Source: Chryseobacterium gwangjuense
GTDB lineage: Bacteria; Bacteroidota; Bacteroidia; Flavobacteriales; Weeksellaceae
DNA length: 64,000 nucleotides
Assembly: GCF_021311115.1 (NCBI RefSeq)
Contig: NZ_JAJTNP010000001.1
Span: 62,001 to 126,000 of the forward strand
Direction of reading: 5' to 3'
This document shows, one piece after another, positions 53,013 through 60,863 of the stretch. The position numbers and the translations under genes were made by a program. The notes beneath the pieces were generated by a model that saw nothing but the letters and a program-made list of their open reading frames with translations, did not search any database and was not told where the DNA came from. The number at the start of each line of letters is the position of its first letter. Within the stretch, counting starts at the first letter, position 1.

Positions 53013-54113
53013 ATGTTTAAGAAATTCGCAGTTTTATTCTACAGTATTTTTGTATTAAACTTAGTGTCTGCACAGCACGGCGAGGCTACTGCTGAAGCAG
53101 GGTCTGCTACTACAGAGCTTTCAGAGAAAGACAAAACAAGTAAAGAAAACAAAGAGTTCATCGATCATCACTTGTTAGATGCACATGACTTTACATTGAT
53201 GGTGGATAAAGAAGGTCATCATATCGGTTTTCCTCTTCCTGTAATTTTTTATGACAACGGGATTCACGCTTTCATGAGTAACAAAGAAGGTTTCATGCAT
53301 GGAGAAACTACAGAAGTTGACGGATCTTTCTACAAATTACACCACGAAAAAATTTACAAGACTGATGCAGCTGGAAATTTAACAGAAGATAAAGAAGGTC
53401 ACGTTACTTCAGAGAAAGTTTTAGACTTATCAATTACGAAGAGTGTACTTATTATCATATTGACATCAATCTTTATGTTTGTATTGTTCACTGGAATGGC
53501 TAAGTCTTACAAGAAATCTGTAGTTCCTACAGGTGCAGCAAGATTTTTAGAGCCTTTAGTGATTTTCGTGAGAGATGAAATTGCTATTCCAAACATCGGA
53601 CATAAATATAAGAGATTCATCGGTTATCTTTTAACTGTATTCTTCTTTATCTTATTCTTGAACGTATTAGGATTAATGCCTTTCGGGATCAATGTTACAG
53701 GTAATATTACCATGACATTCTTCTTGGCAATCCTTACTTATTTAATTACTACATTCTCTGCTAACAAAGATTACTGGAAGCACATCTTCTGGATGCCGGG
53801 AGTACCTGTACCAATGAAGTTGATCATGTTGCCAATCGAATTGTTAGGAACAATCACTAAGCCTTTCGCATTGATGATTCGTCTTTTTGCAAACATGACT
53901 GCAGGACACATCGTAGTAATGAGTTTGATCGGATTAATTTATGTATTTAAGAATTTTATTGCAGGTGTTGCATTCCCGTTCTTAACATTAGTAATCTATT
54001 TATTGGAAGTATTGGTAGCATTCTTACAGGCTTATATCTTTACAATGTTATCAGCTTTGTTCATCGGAATGGCAGTACAGGAGCATGAGCATGAACACCA
54101 TGCAGCTCACTAA
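53013..54113 (+). CDS. atpB: F0F1 ATP synthase subunit a
   Basis: The 366-residue subunit a has a signal-like first segment (FAVLFYSIFVLNLVSAQ) and a hydrophilic N-terminal domain of about 120 residues outside the membrane, a feature of Bacteroidota. The membrane part follows. LMIRLFANMTAGHIV contains the essential proton-channel Arg. A His-rich tail EHEHEHHAAH ends the protein. I start at ATG 53013; the longer frame from 52989 begins inside the promoter. First gene of atpB-E-F-H-A-G. Confidence 0.95.
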   Translation: MFKKFAVLFYSIFVLNLVSAQHGEATAEAGSATTELSEKDKTSKENKEFIDHHLLDAHDFTLMVDKEGHHIGFPLPVIFYDNGIHAFMSNKEGFMHGETTEVDGSFYKLHHEKIYKTDAAGNLTEDKEGHVTSEKVLDLSITKSVLIIILTSIFMFVLFTGMAKSYKKSVVPTGAARFLEPLVIFVRDEIAIPNIGHKYKRFIGYLLTVFFFILFLNVLGLMPFGINVTGNITMTFFLAILTYLITTFSANKDYWKHIFWMPGVPVPMKLIMLPIELLGTITKPFALMIRLFANMTAGHIVVMSLIGLIYVFKNFIAGVAFPFLTLVIYLLEVLVAFLQAYIFTMLSALFIGMAVQEHEHEHHAAH

Positions 54114-54157
54114 TTAATTGAAATTAAACAGAAACAAATTTTTTAAAATTATATATT

Positions 54158-54352
54158 ATGGAAATCCCTAAAATTGTAGGTGCTGGTATCGTAGTACTAG
54201 GTGTAGGTATCGGTCTTGGTAAAATCGGAGCTGCTGCTCTTGAAGCTATCGCTAGACAACCTGAACAATCTGGAAAAATCCAAACAGCTATGCTTATCGC
54301 TGCTGCCCTTGTAGAAGGTGTTGCGTTTGCTGCTCTATTCGCAGTAAACTAA
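54158..54352 (+). CDS. atpE: F0F1 ATP synthase subunit c
   Basis: The 64-residue two-helix proteolipid has Gly-rich helix 1 (GIVVLGVGIGLGKIG), the polar loop ARQPE, and helix 2 with the ion-binding Glu53 in ALVEGVAF. Gly follows that Glu where Na+-type rings carry Ser or Thr, favouring proton coupling. A strong hairpin follows 14 bp after its stop. Confidence 0.97.
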   Translation: MEIPKIVGAGIVVLGVGIGLGKIGAAALEAIARQPEQSGKIQTAMLIAAALVEGVAFAALFAVN

Positions 54353-54366
54353 TTAAAACAAAAAAT

Positions 54367-54397
54367 CACTATCTGTAACGGTTGGTTACAGGTAGTG
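54367..54397 (+). promoter_or_regulatory. Hairpin between atpE and atpF
   Basis: CACTATCTGTAAC-GGTTG-GTTACAGGTAGTG is a 13-bp stem (one G-U pair). It sits directly after atpE and lacks a T-run. Likely a stability or partial-termination element that favours subunit c synthesis; the role is inferred. Confidence 0.65.
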
Positions 54398-54438
54398 GTT
54401 ATTTAAGAAAAAGTAATAATTATTTATACATTTATATA

Positions 54439-54936
54439 ATGGAATTAATTCATCAGTTTTCGTCAGGATTATTTATTATCCAGTCTGTTATTTTTCTAGC
54501 ATTATTATTTTTGTTAGGTAAATTCGCTTGGAAACCTATCTTAAAATCTATCAATGATAGAGAAACTTCTATTGTTGACGCTCTTAACCAGGCTAAATTG
54601 GCTAGAAAAGAGATGGAAACTTTAAAAGAGGATAACGAAAGAATCATTCGTGAAGCTAAAATCGAAAGAGATGCGATCCTTAAAGAAGCTAGAGATATTA
54701 AAGACAGAATTGTAGCAGAAGCTAAAGATGCTGCTAAAGCTGAAGGAGATAAATTGATTGAATCTGCTAAGCAGACAATCAACGCTGAAAAAAATGCTGC
54801 AATGGCAGATATCAAAACTCAAATTGGTACAATTTCTATCAATATTGCAGAATCTATCCTTAAGCAGAAATTAGACAACAACGAAGCTCAGAATGAGTTG
54901 GTTCAGAATTATTTAAACAAATCAAATCTTAATTAA
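54439..54936 (+). CDS. atpF: F0F1 ATP synthase subunit b
   Basis: The 165-residue subunit b has a single N-terminal membrane helix (GLFIIQSVIFLALLFLLGKF) followed by a long charged helix (KEARDIKDRIVAEAKDAAKA) that dimerises as the stator stalk. Start ATG 54439; an upstream open frame from 54382 starts in the hairpin region and is not family-like. It ends 2 bp before atpH. Confidence 0.95.
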   Translation: MELIHQFSSGLFIIQSVIFLALLFLLGKFAWKPILKSINDRETSIVDALNQAKLARKEMETLKEDNERIIREAKIERDAILKEARDIKDRIVAEAKDAAKAEGDKLIESAKQTINAEKNAAMADIKTQIGTISINIAESILKQKLDNNEAQNELVQNYLNKSNLN

Positions 54937-54938
54937 GA

Positions 54939-55478
54939 ATGCTTACATCTAAAGTAGCTAAAAGATATGCACAAGGTTTGCTTGATTTTACAAACGAAAC
55001 AAGCCAAACAGCTACTGTATTTTCTGAAATGAAAGCTGTAGTAAAGATAATGATCGAATCTAAAGATTTGAATAAATTCTTCCTTACTCCTTACATCGAC
55101 TCTAAAAAGAAAATTGAAGTAGCTTCAGAAATTTTTAAAGGATTATCACAATCTTCTCAAAACCTAATTAAATTGGTTATTAAGCAAGGTCGTGAAGCTC
55201 AGTTGAAAAATATTGCTCAGGAATTCATCAATAAAGTTGAAGATATCAACGGGGTACAGAGACTTACTCTTACTACCGCTACAGAAATTTCAAATGCTAA
55301 TATCGAAGAAATCTTAAAATCAAGTAAACTTGTAAACACAAGCGCTAACTTTGATTTAAAAAGAACGATTAATCCTGAAATTTTAGGAGGATACATTCTA
55401 AGAGTAGGAGATCAGCAGATTGATGCGTCTGTAAAGACTAAACTTAATCAAGTTAAAAAAGATTTTCAATTAAATTAA
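54939..55478 (+). CDS. atpH: F0F1 ATP synthase subunit delta
   Basis: The 179-residue OSCP/delta subunit has the N-terminal VAKRYAQGLLDFTNE, a helical domain, and the C-terminal GGYILRVGDQQIDASVKTKL. It links F1 alpha to the b stalk. It starts 2 bp after atpF and is followed by atpA after 18 bp. Confidence 0.95.
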   Translation: MLTSKVAKRYAQGLLDFTNETSQTATVFSEMKAVVKIMIESKDLNKFFLTPYIDSKKKIEVASEIFKGLSQSSQNLIKLVIKQGREAQLKNIAQEFINKVEDINGVQRLTLTTATEISNANIEEILKSSKLVNTSANFDLKRTINPEILGGYILRVGDQQIDASVKTKLNQVKKDFQLN

Positions 55479-55496
55479 GAAAAAAACAACCATACA

Positions 55497-57074
55497 ATGG
55501 CAGAAATAAATCCGGCAGAAGTATCTGCGATCTTAAAACAGCAATTGGCCAACTTCGACACTCAATCTAATGTTGAGGAAGTAGGTACAGTTTTAACCAT
55601 CGGTGATGGTATCGCTCGTGTATACGGGTTAGAAAACGTACAATACGGAGAGTTGGTGAAATTTTCTAGTGATGTAGAAGGTATTGTACTAAACCTTGAA
55701 GAAGACAACGTAGGTGTTGCTTTGCTAAGTGAAAGTAAATTAGTAAAAGAAGGAGATACAGTAACAAGAACAAACAGAATTTCTTCTATTAAAGTAGGAG
55801 AAGGGATGTTAGGAAGAGTAGTAGATACTCTTGGTAACCCTATCGATGGTAAAGGTCCTATTACTGGGGAATTATACGAAATGCCATTGGAAAGAAAAGC
55901 TCCGGGAGTTATTTACAGACAACCGGTAACTGAGCCTTTACAGTCTGGTATCGTTGCTATTGATGCGATGATTCCTGTAGGAAGAGGGCAAAGAGAGCTT
56001 ATCATTGGTGACAGACAGACAGGTAAAACTACTGTTGCGATCGATACGATCATCAACCAAAAAGAATTTTTTGATGCTGGTAAACCAGTATATTGTATAT
56101 ATGTTGCTATCGGTCAGAAAGCTTCTACTGTAGCACAAATCGTTAAAACTCTTTCTGATAAAGGAGCTTTAGCATATACGGTAATCGTTGCGGCTAACGC
56201 ATCTGATCCAGTTCCAATGCAGGTATATTCTGCGATGGCAGGTGCTGCAATCGGTGAATTCTTCAGAGACAGCGGTAGACCAGCTTTGATCGTTTATGAT
56301 GATTTATCTAAACAAGCGGTTGCTTACCGTGAGCTTTCTCTACTATTGAGAAGACCACCGGGTCGTGAGGCTTATCCTGGAGACGTTTTCTATCTTCACT
56401 CAAGATTATTGGAAAGAGCTGCGAAAATTATCGCTGATGATAATATCGCAAGTCAAATGAATGACTTACCTGAGTCTTTAAGACCAATCGTAAAAGGTGG
56501 TGGTTCATTAACAGCACTTCCAATCATTGAAACTCAAGCGGGTGACGTTTCTGCATATATCCCTACCAACGTAATCTCTATTACTGACGGACAGATCTTC
56601 TTGGAGTCTGATCTATTCAACTCAGGGGTTCGTCCTGCAATCAACGTAGGTATCTCTGTATCAAGGGTAGGAGGTAATGCTCAGATCAAATCAATGAAAA
56701 AAGTTTCTGGTACTCTTAAATTAGACCAGGCTCAATATAAAGAATTAGAAGCGTTTGCTAAGTTCGGATCTGACCTTGATGCTGCTACATTAGCGGTAAT
56801 CTCTAAAGGGGAAAGAAACGTAGAAATCCTTAAGCAGCCAGTAAATGCACCACTTCCTGTAGACAGTCAGGTAGCGATCGTATATGCTGGAACAGAAAAC
56901 TTAATGAGAAACGTTCCTATCAGAAAAATTAAAGAATTCCAACACGAATACATCGAGTTCCTAAGATCTAAGCATCCTGAAACAATGGCTGCAATTAAAG
57001 CTGGAAAAATCGATAACGAGATTACAGGAGTTCTTAAGCAGGCAGCTAACGATTTAGCTTCTAAATATAACTAA
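55497..57074 (+). CDS. atpA: F0F1 ATP synthase subunit alpha
   Basis: The 525-residue alpha subunit has Walker A GDRQTGKT (171-178), the VYDDLSKQA Walker B region and the [16 protein letters not shown] signature. [20 protein letters not shown] is the N-terminal barrel. Full length. A heptamer-type inverted repeat separates it from atpG by 86 bp. Confidence 0.97.
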   Translation: MAEINPAEVSAILKQQLANFDTQSNVEEVGTVLTIGDGIARVYGLENVQYGELVKFSSDVEGIVLNLEEDNVGVALLSESKLVKEGDTVTRTNRISSIKVGEGMLGRVVDTLGNPIDGKGPITGELYEMPLERKAPGVIYRQPVTEPLQSGIVAIDAMIPVGRGQRELIIGDRQTGKTTVAIDTIINQKEFFDAGKPVYCIYVAIGQKASTVAQIVKTLSDKGALAYTVIVAANASDPVPMQVYSAMAGAAIGEFFRDSGRPALIVYDDLSKQAVAYRELSLLLRRPPGREAYPGDVFYLHSRLLERAAKIIADDNIASQMNDLPESLRPIVKGGGSLTALPIIETQAGDVSAYIPTNVISITDGQIFLESDLFNSGVRPAINVGISVSRVGGNAQIKSMKKVSGTLKLDQAQYKELEAFAKFGSDLDAATLAVISKGERNVEILKQPVNAPLPVDSQVAIVYAGTENLMRNVPIRKIKEFQHEYIEFLRSKHPETMAAIKAGKIDNEITGVLKQAANDLASKYN

Positions 57075-57080
57075 AAATTA

Positions 57081-57154
57081 GTTGATGGTTTTTGGTTGAT
57101 AGTTGACAGAATTTTCTAAAACTAGCAACCAACAACCGACAACCAACAACTAAC
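57081..57154. repeat. Heptamer-phased inverted repeat between atpA and atpG
   Basis: The left arm is GTTGATG, GTTTTTG, GTTGATA, GTTGACA (57081-57108). The right arm is AACCAAC, AACCGAC, AACCAAC, AACTAAC (57127-57154). The arms are complementary in 7-bp register. It begins 6 bp after the atpA stop and ends 6 bp before the atpG ATG. Confidence 0.75.
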
Positions 57155-57160
57155 CCAAAT

Positions 57161-58024
57161 ATGGCAAACTTAAAAGAAATACGAGGTAGAATCAGTTCAA
57201 TTTCATCTACGATGCAAATTACACGTGCTATGAAAATGGTTTCGGCAGCGAAACTAAAGAAGGCGCAAGATGCTATCGTAATGTTGAGACCATATTCTGA
57301 AAAGCTTCAGGAGATTATCCAGAATGTAAATTCAAGTTCAGATCCTGATCAGGTTTCTATTTATGCTCAGAAAAGAGAGGTGAAGAGAGTTCTATTTATT
57401 GCAGTAACTTCAAACAGAGGTTTGGCAGGAGCTTTCAACTCATCTATCGTAAAAGAGCTTAACAGTCAGTTTCAGAATAATTCTCAGTACGAAATTGAGG
57501 TTCTTACCATTGGTAAAAAAGTTTTTGATGCTGTAAGAAAAAACAGAACGGTATTTTCTAACGAAAGTGCAGTATTTGATAATCTTACATTCGACAGAGT
57601 TGCTAATGTTGCTGAAGGGGTAATGAAAAGCTTCAGAGATGGTAAATTTGACGAAGTATATTTGATTTACAATAAATTTGTAAATGCTGCAACCCAAGAG
57701 GTCATTTCAGAACAGCTTCTTCCTATTTCAATGCCTGAAACAGAAAAAACAGAAGTAGAAACTGATTATATCTTTGAACCAAATAAAAATGAGATTTTAG
57801 ATAATTTGATTCCAAAATCAATTAAAACTCAGGTTTTTAAAGCAGTTTTAGATTCTGTAGCCTCTGAACACGGAGCAAGAATGACGGCAATGCATAAAGC
57901 AACAGATAATGCACAAGCATTGAAAAACGATCTTGTGATTTTCTATAACAAAGCGAGACAGGCTGCTATTACAAACGAAATCTTAGAAATCGTTTCAGGA
58001 GCTGAAGCTTTAAAGAATTCATAA
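57161..58024 (+). CDS. atpG: F0F1 ATP synthase subunit gamma
   Basis: The 287-residue gamma rotor subunit has the N-terminal ANLKEIRGRISSISSTMQIT followed by RAMKMVSAAKLKKAQ, central TSNRGLAGAFN, and the C-terminal EHGARMTAMHKATDNA helix. It ends the local operon; atpD (beta) and atpC (epsilon) are not here. Confidence 0.97.
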   Translation: MANLKEIRGRISSISSTMQITRAMKMVSAAKLKKAQDAIVMLRPYSEKLQEIIQNVNSSSDPDQVSIYAQKREVKRVLFIAVTSNRGLAGAFNSSIVKELNSQFQNNSQYEIEVLTIGKKVFDAVRKNRTVFSNESAVFDNLTFDRVANVAEGVMKSFRDGKFDEVYLIYNKFVNAATQEVISEQLLPISMPETEKTEVETDYIFEPNKNEILDNLIPKSIKTQVFKAVLDSVASEHGARMTAMHKATDNAQALKNDLVIFYNKARQAAITNEILEIVSGAEALKNS

Positions 58025-58058
58025 ATGAACTAGTATTTATAAAATCTATAATACACTA

Positions 58059-58086
58059 AGCATCGATATTTTCGATGCTTTTTTTG
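58059..58086 (+). terminator. Terminator of the atp operon
   Basis: AAGCATCGA-tatt-TCGATGCTT followed by T-run. Confidence 0.92.
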
Positions 58087-58126
58087 TTTTCGGGAATACC
58101 CTACTAAAGAAATGGGATTTTTACGA

Positions 58127-58157
58127 TTGTGATATTTTCGGTTTAAGTGTAAATTTG
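58127..58157 (+). promoter_or_regulatory. Promoter of the T9SS/fibre gene pair
   Basis: TTG at 58127-58129, 20-bp spacer, TAAATTTG at 58150-58157; 32 bp before the start codon. Confidence 0.62.
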
Positions 58158-58188
58158 TTGAATTAAAAACTAAAAAACCAACTTATCC

Positions 58189-58665
58189 ATGAAAACAAAA
58201 TTATATCTTTCGTTTTTTTTGCTATTATTTTTTTTCGTGAGTTTTGCTCAGGGATCAGTAAATGCTTCTGGAGGGGGTGTTACGAATGCTAGCAATACAA
58301 TTTCATATTCGATAGGTCAACCTTTTTATCATCAGATAAATGGTGGAGGATTCATACTCATAGAAGGTGTTCAGCAACCTTATGAAATTATAACCATGGG
58401 AACAAGTGAATACTCAGGAATAGAATTGGGTATCAAAGTTTATCCTAATCCAACTACTTCATTACTTTTTCTTAAAATAGACGGTGTAGCTCTTAAAGGT
58501 TTGAGTTACCAGTTGTTCGATTCTTCCGGACGAAATATTTTTCAAGAAAAAATAAAACAGGTTGAAACATCTATTGACCTGAGTTCAAAACCTTCCGGGG
58601 TTTACATCTTAAGTGTATTTAATACCGAAAAAAGTATTAAAACCTTCAAAATCATTAAAAACTAA
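58189..58665 (+). CDS. Small exported protein with T9SS type A sorting domain
   Basis: The 158-residue protein has a signal peptide (FFFVSFAQ) and a short Gly/Ser-rich beta segment (ASNTISYSIGQPFYHQI, FILIEGVQQPYEI). A C-terminal T9SS type A domain spans about 75-158 (IKVYPNPTTSLLFLKID, YQLFDSSGRNIFQEKI, PSGVYILSVFN). It should be exported by T9SS and surface-attached or released. The SYSIGQ...GVQQPYEI module recurs in Bacteroidota before T9SS domains, with unknown role. 16 bp before the fibre-like gene. Confidence 0.88.
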   Translation: MKTKLYLSFFLLLFFFVSFAQGSVNASGGGVTNASNTISYSIGQPFYHQINGGGFILIEGVQQPYEIITMGTSEYSGIELGIKVYPNPTTSLLFLKIDGVALKGLSYQLFDSSGRNIFQEKIKQVETSIDLSSKPSGVYILSVFNTEKSIKTFKIIKN

Positions 58666-58681
58666 TACAAAAATAAGGATC

Positions 58682-60616
58682 ATGAAAAAAATCTCTCACT
58701 TAATGAAATTGGCCGTATTGGCTTATTTTTTCTTATTATTTCAAAACTTTTATGCTCAGGCACCCGATAAAATGAGCTATCAGGCAGTAGTAAGAAATGC
58801 AAGTAATGCTTTGATAACAAACCAGGCTATCGGAGTAAGAATCAGTATTTTAAGAACATCCCCTGCAGGAACAGAAATATATAAAGAAGTTTTCGCTCCT
58901 AATCCGACAACCAGTTCAAGTGGACTTTTGTCACTGGAAATAGGTTCCGGAACACCGGTTACAGGTACTTTTGCAGCTATTGACTGGGCTCAAGGTCCTT
59001 ATTTTGCTAAAGTGGAAATTGATCCGGCAGGAGGTACAACTTATACACTTACTTCAAGTTCTCAACTCCTAAGTGTTCCTTATGCATTATATGCAAAATC
59101 TACATCAGGAGTAAGCGGTACAGCCAATACACTATCAAAATTTACTTCTGCCAATGCTATTGGTAATTCACAATTAACGGACGATGGAACAAGTATGGGA
59201 GTGAATACGGGTACATTAAGTCCTAATATAAAATTTCAGGTAACTGCCGGTTCAATTGGTAATACAATGAGAGGAACTTTGGTAGGAACTCCTGCGACTT
59301 CTATTGCTACAGCCGGTTCTATCTATGGGGAATCAACAACAGGAATCGGGGTGATTGGAGTCAGTGGTTCTCAAAACGGAGTGTACGGTTTATCTACCGG
59401 AACACTTGGAGGCACAGTTGGAGTAAGTACAGGAACCGGGAACGGAATCTGGGGAGTTGCGACCGGAGCAGGTGTTGCCGGATTTTTTGATGGAGGAACA
59501 ACAGGACGTGGAATTATTGTATCCACTGGAGCTTCAGGATTCGGAACAAGTACTCCTACAGGAAGACTTACAGTAATGCAGCCAGTAACTCCACTTGCAG
59601 GAGTAGATGATTTCCCTGCGATATCAGGATATTCTTATACCGCACAGGGAGCACTTAAAGGAGGAGTTTATGGATATTATAACGGAAGTAATTATGGAAC
59701 AGGTTTGCAAGGAACTGGTTATAATGGAGTAAATAATACAGATGCTAATACTACGTTCGGTGTAGGAAATCAGGATTTAGGAGTTTATGGTTCTGCTAAT
59801 ACGGCAGGTGTAATGGGTGGTTCCGTTGGAGGAATAGGAGTGGTTGGATATAATAAAAATGCATCTTTTGCTGCAACTACCGGAATCGGAAATACCTATG
59901 GAGTCTATGGGAATTCTCAAACTGTGGGGGGAGCTACCGTTCCGAATGTGCGTTATGGAGTCTATGGATTTGCTTCAGGTGCTACTACAAATTATGCAGG
60001 GTATTTTTCTGGAAACGTTCAGATTACAGGATCTATTTCCAAAGGAAGTGGAACATTTAAAATCGATCACCCGGTAGATCCAGAGAATAAATATTTATAT
60101 CATAGTTTTGTTGAAAGCCCGGATATGATGAATGTATATAACGGAAATATCACGACTGATGCCAATGGCTATGCTACAGTAAAATTGCCCGGTTATTTTG
60201 ATGCATTAAACAAAGATTTCCGTTATCAGTTAACTGTTATAGGAACTTTTGCAAACGCTATTGTTTCTGAAGAAGTAAAAGACAATGCTTTTGTGATAAG
60301 AACAGATAAACCTTCAGTGAAAGTAAGCTGGCAGGTTACAGGGATAAGAAAAGATAATTATGCGAATGCTCATCGAGTGATTCCTGAAGTAGACAAAGAA
60401 CCGGAAATGAGAGGTAAATATCTTCATCCTGTGGAAATGGGCAAATCTCCACGTTTAGGAATTGATGAATCTACTCGTCCTAAAGATCCGTCTGAAATCA
60501 AAAAAGACAAGGATGTGAAATCAAATAATAATGCAGAAAAACCTATTTCAACTCAACAGAATAAGGATGAAATAGCAGGAGCAAATATCAAAAATCAAAC
60601 TGCAGAAAAACAGTAG
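58682..60616 (+). CDS. Exported fibre-like repeat protein
   Basis: The 644-residue protein has a signal peptide ending NFYAQ. A beta domain (about 28-140: PDKMSYQAVVRNASNALI, LLSVPYALYAK) is widespread in Bacteroidota surface proteins. A Gly/Thr/Asn-rich central region (about 150-450) follows with recurrent GVYG-type turns, as in phage tail-fibre or beta-helix stalks. A conserved domain then begins KGSGTFKIDHPVDPENKYL and contains SFVESPDMMNVYNG and WQVTGIRKDNYA. The charged tail (about 590-644) is disordered and lacks a T9SS domain. Start ATG 58682; the longer frame overlaps the upstream gene. Confidence 0.82.
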   Translation: MKKISHLMKLAVLAYFFLLFQNFYAQAPDKMSYQAVVRNASNALITNQAIGVRISILRTSPAGTEIYKEVFAPNPTTSSSGLLSLEIGSGTPVTGTFAAIDWAQGPYFAKVEIDPAGGTTYTLTSSSQLLSVPYALYAKSTSGVSGTANTLSKFTSANAIGNSQLTDDGTSMGVNTGTLSPNIKFQVTAGSIGNTMRGTLVGTPATSIATAGSIYGESTTGIGVIGVSGSQNGVYGLSTGTLGGTVGVSTGTGNGIWGVATGAGVAGFFDGGTTGRGIIVSTGASGFGTSTPTGRLTVMQPVTPLAGVDDFPAISGYSYTAQGALKGGVYGYYNGSNYGTGLQGTGYNGVNNTDANTTFGVGNQDLGVYGSANTAGVMGGSVGGIGVVGYNKNASFAATTGIGNTYGVYGNSQTVGGATVPNVRYGVYGFASGATTNYAGYFSGNVQITGSISKGSGTFKIDHPVDPENKYLYHSFVESPDMMNVYNGNITTDANGYATVKLPGYFDALNKDFRYQLTVIGTFANAIVSEEVKDNAFVIRTDKPSVKVSWQVTGIRKDNYANAHRVIPEVDKEPEMRGKYLHPVEMGKSPRLGIDESTRPKDPSEIKKDKDVKSNNNAEKPISTQQNKDEIAGANIKNQTAEKQ

Positions 60617-60830
60617 TTTTCTTCATATTAATTTTTTTCAAAGAATCAGCTATATCATCTGAATAGCTGATTCTTTTATATATTTAAAAAAGAGATTATA
60701 AAGCTGAAGTTTTCAAAAAAAGGAAAAAAACTGGAATATTTGATTGTTTTTCAATAGGTAAGTGATTGATTCTATTCACTGTTTTTAGGGTTTCTAAGAA
60801 GTAGTCAATATTTAATTGTTTTATTTTGCA

Positions 60831-60838
60831 TATCTTTG
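60831..60838 (+). promoter_or_regulatory. Putative -7 box (TATCTTTG) of the CNNM/CorC gene
   Basis: Exact TAnnTTTG, 25 bp before the ATG. Confidence 0.45.
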
Positions 60839-60863
60839 TACTTAAATTTATATTAATTTCTAA

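Noticed and set aside
57081..57154. CRISPR array from the repeated AACCAAC units
   Set aside because: Units are 7 bp, degenerate and without spacers; no cas genes in the window.
58682..60616. Prophage remnant, because of the tail-fibre-like protein
   Set aside because: It has a Sec signal peptide and no phage genes surround it; the domain is common in Bacteroidota exported proteins.
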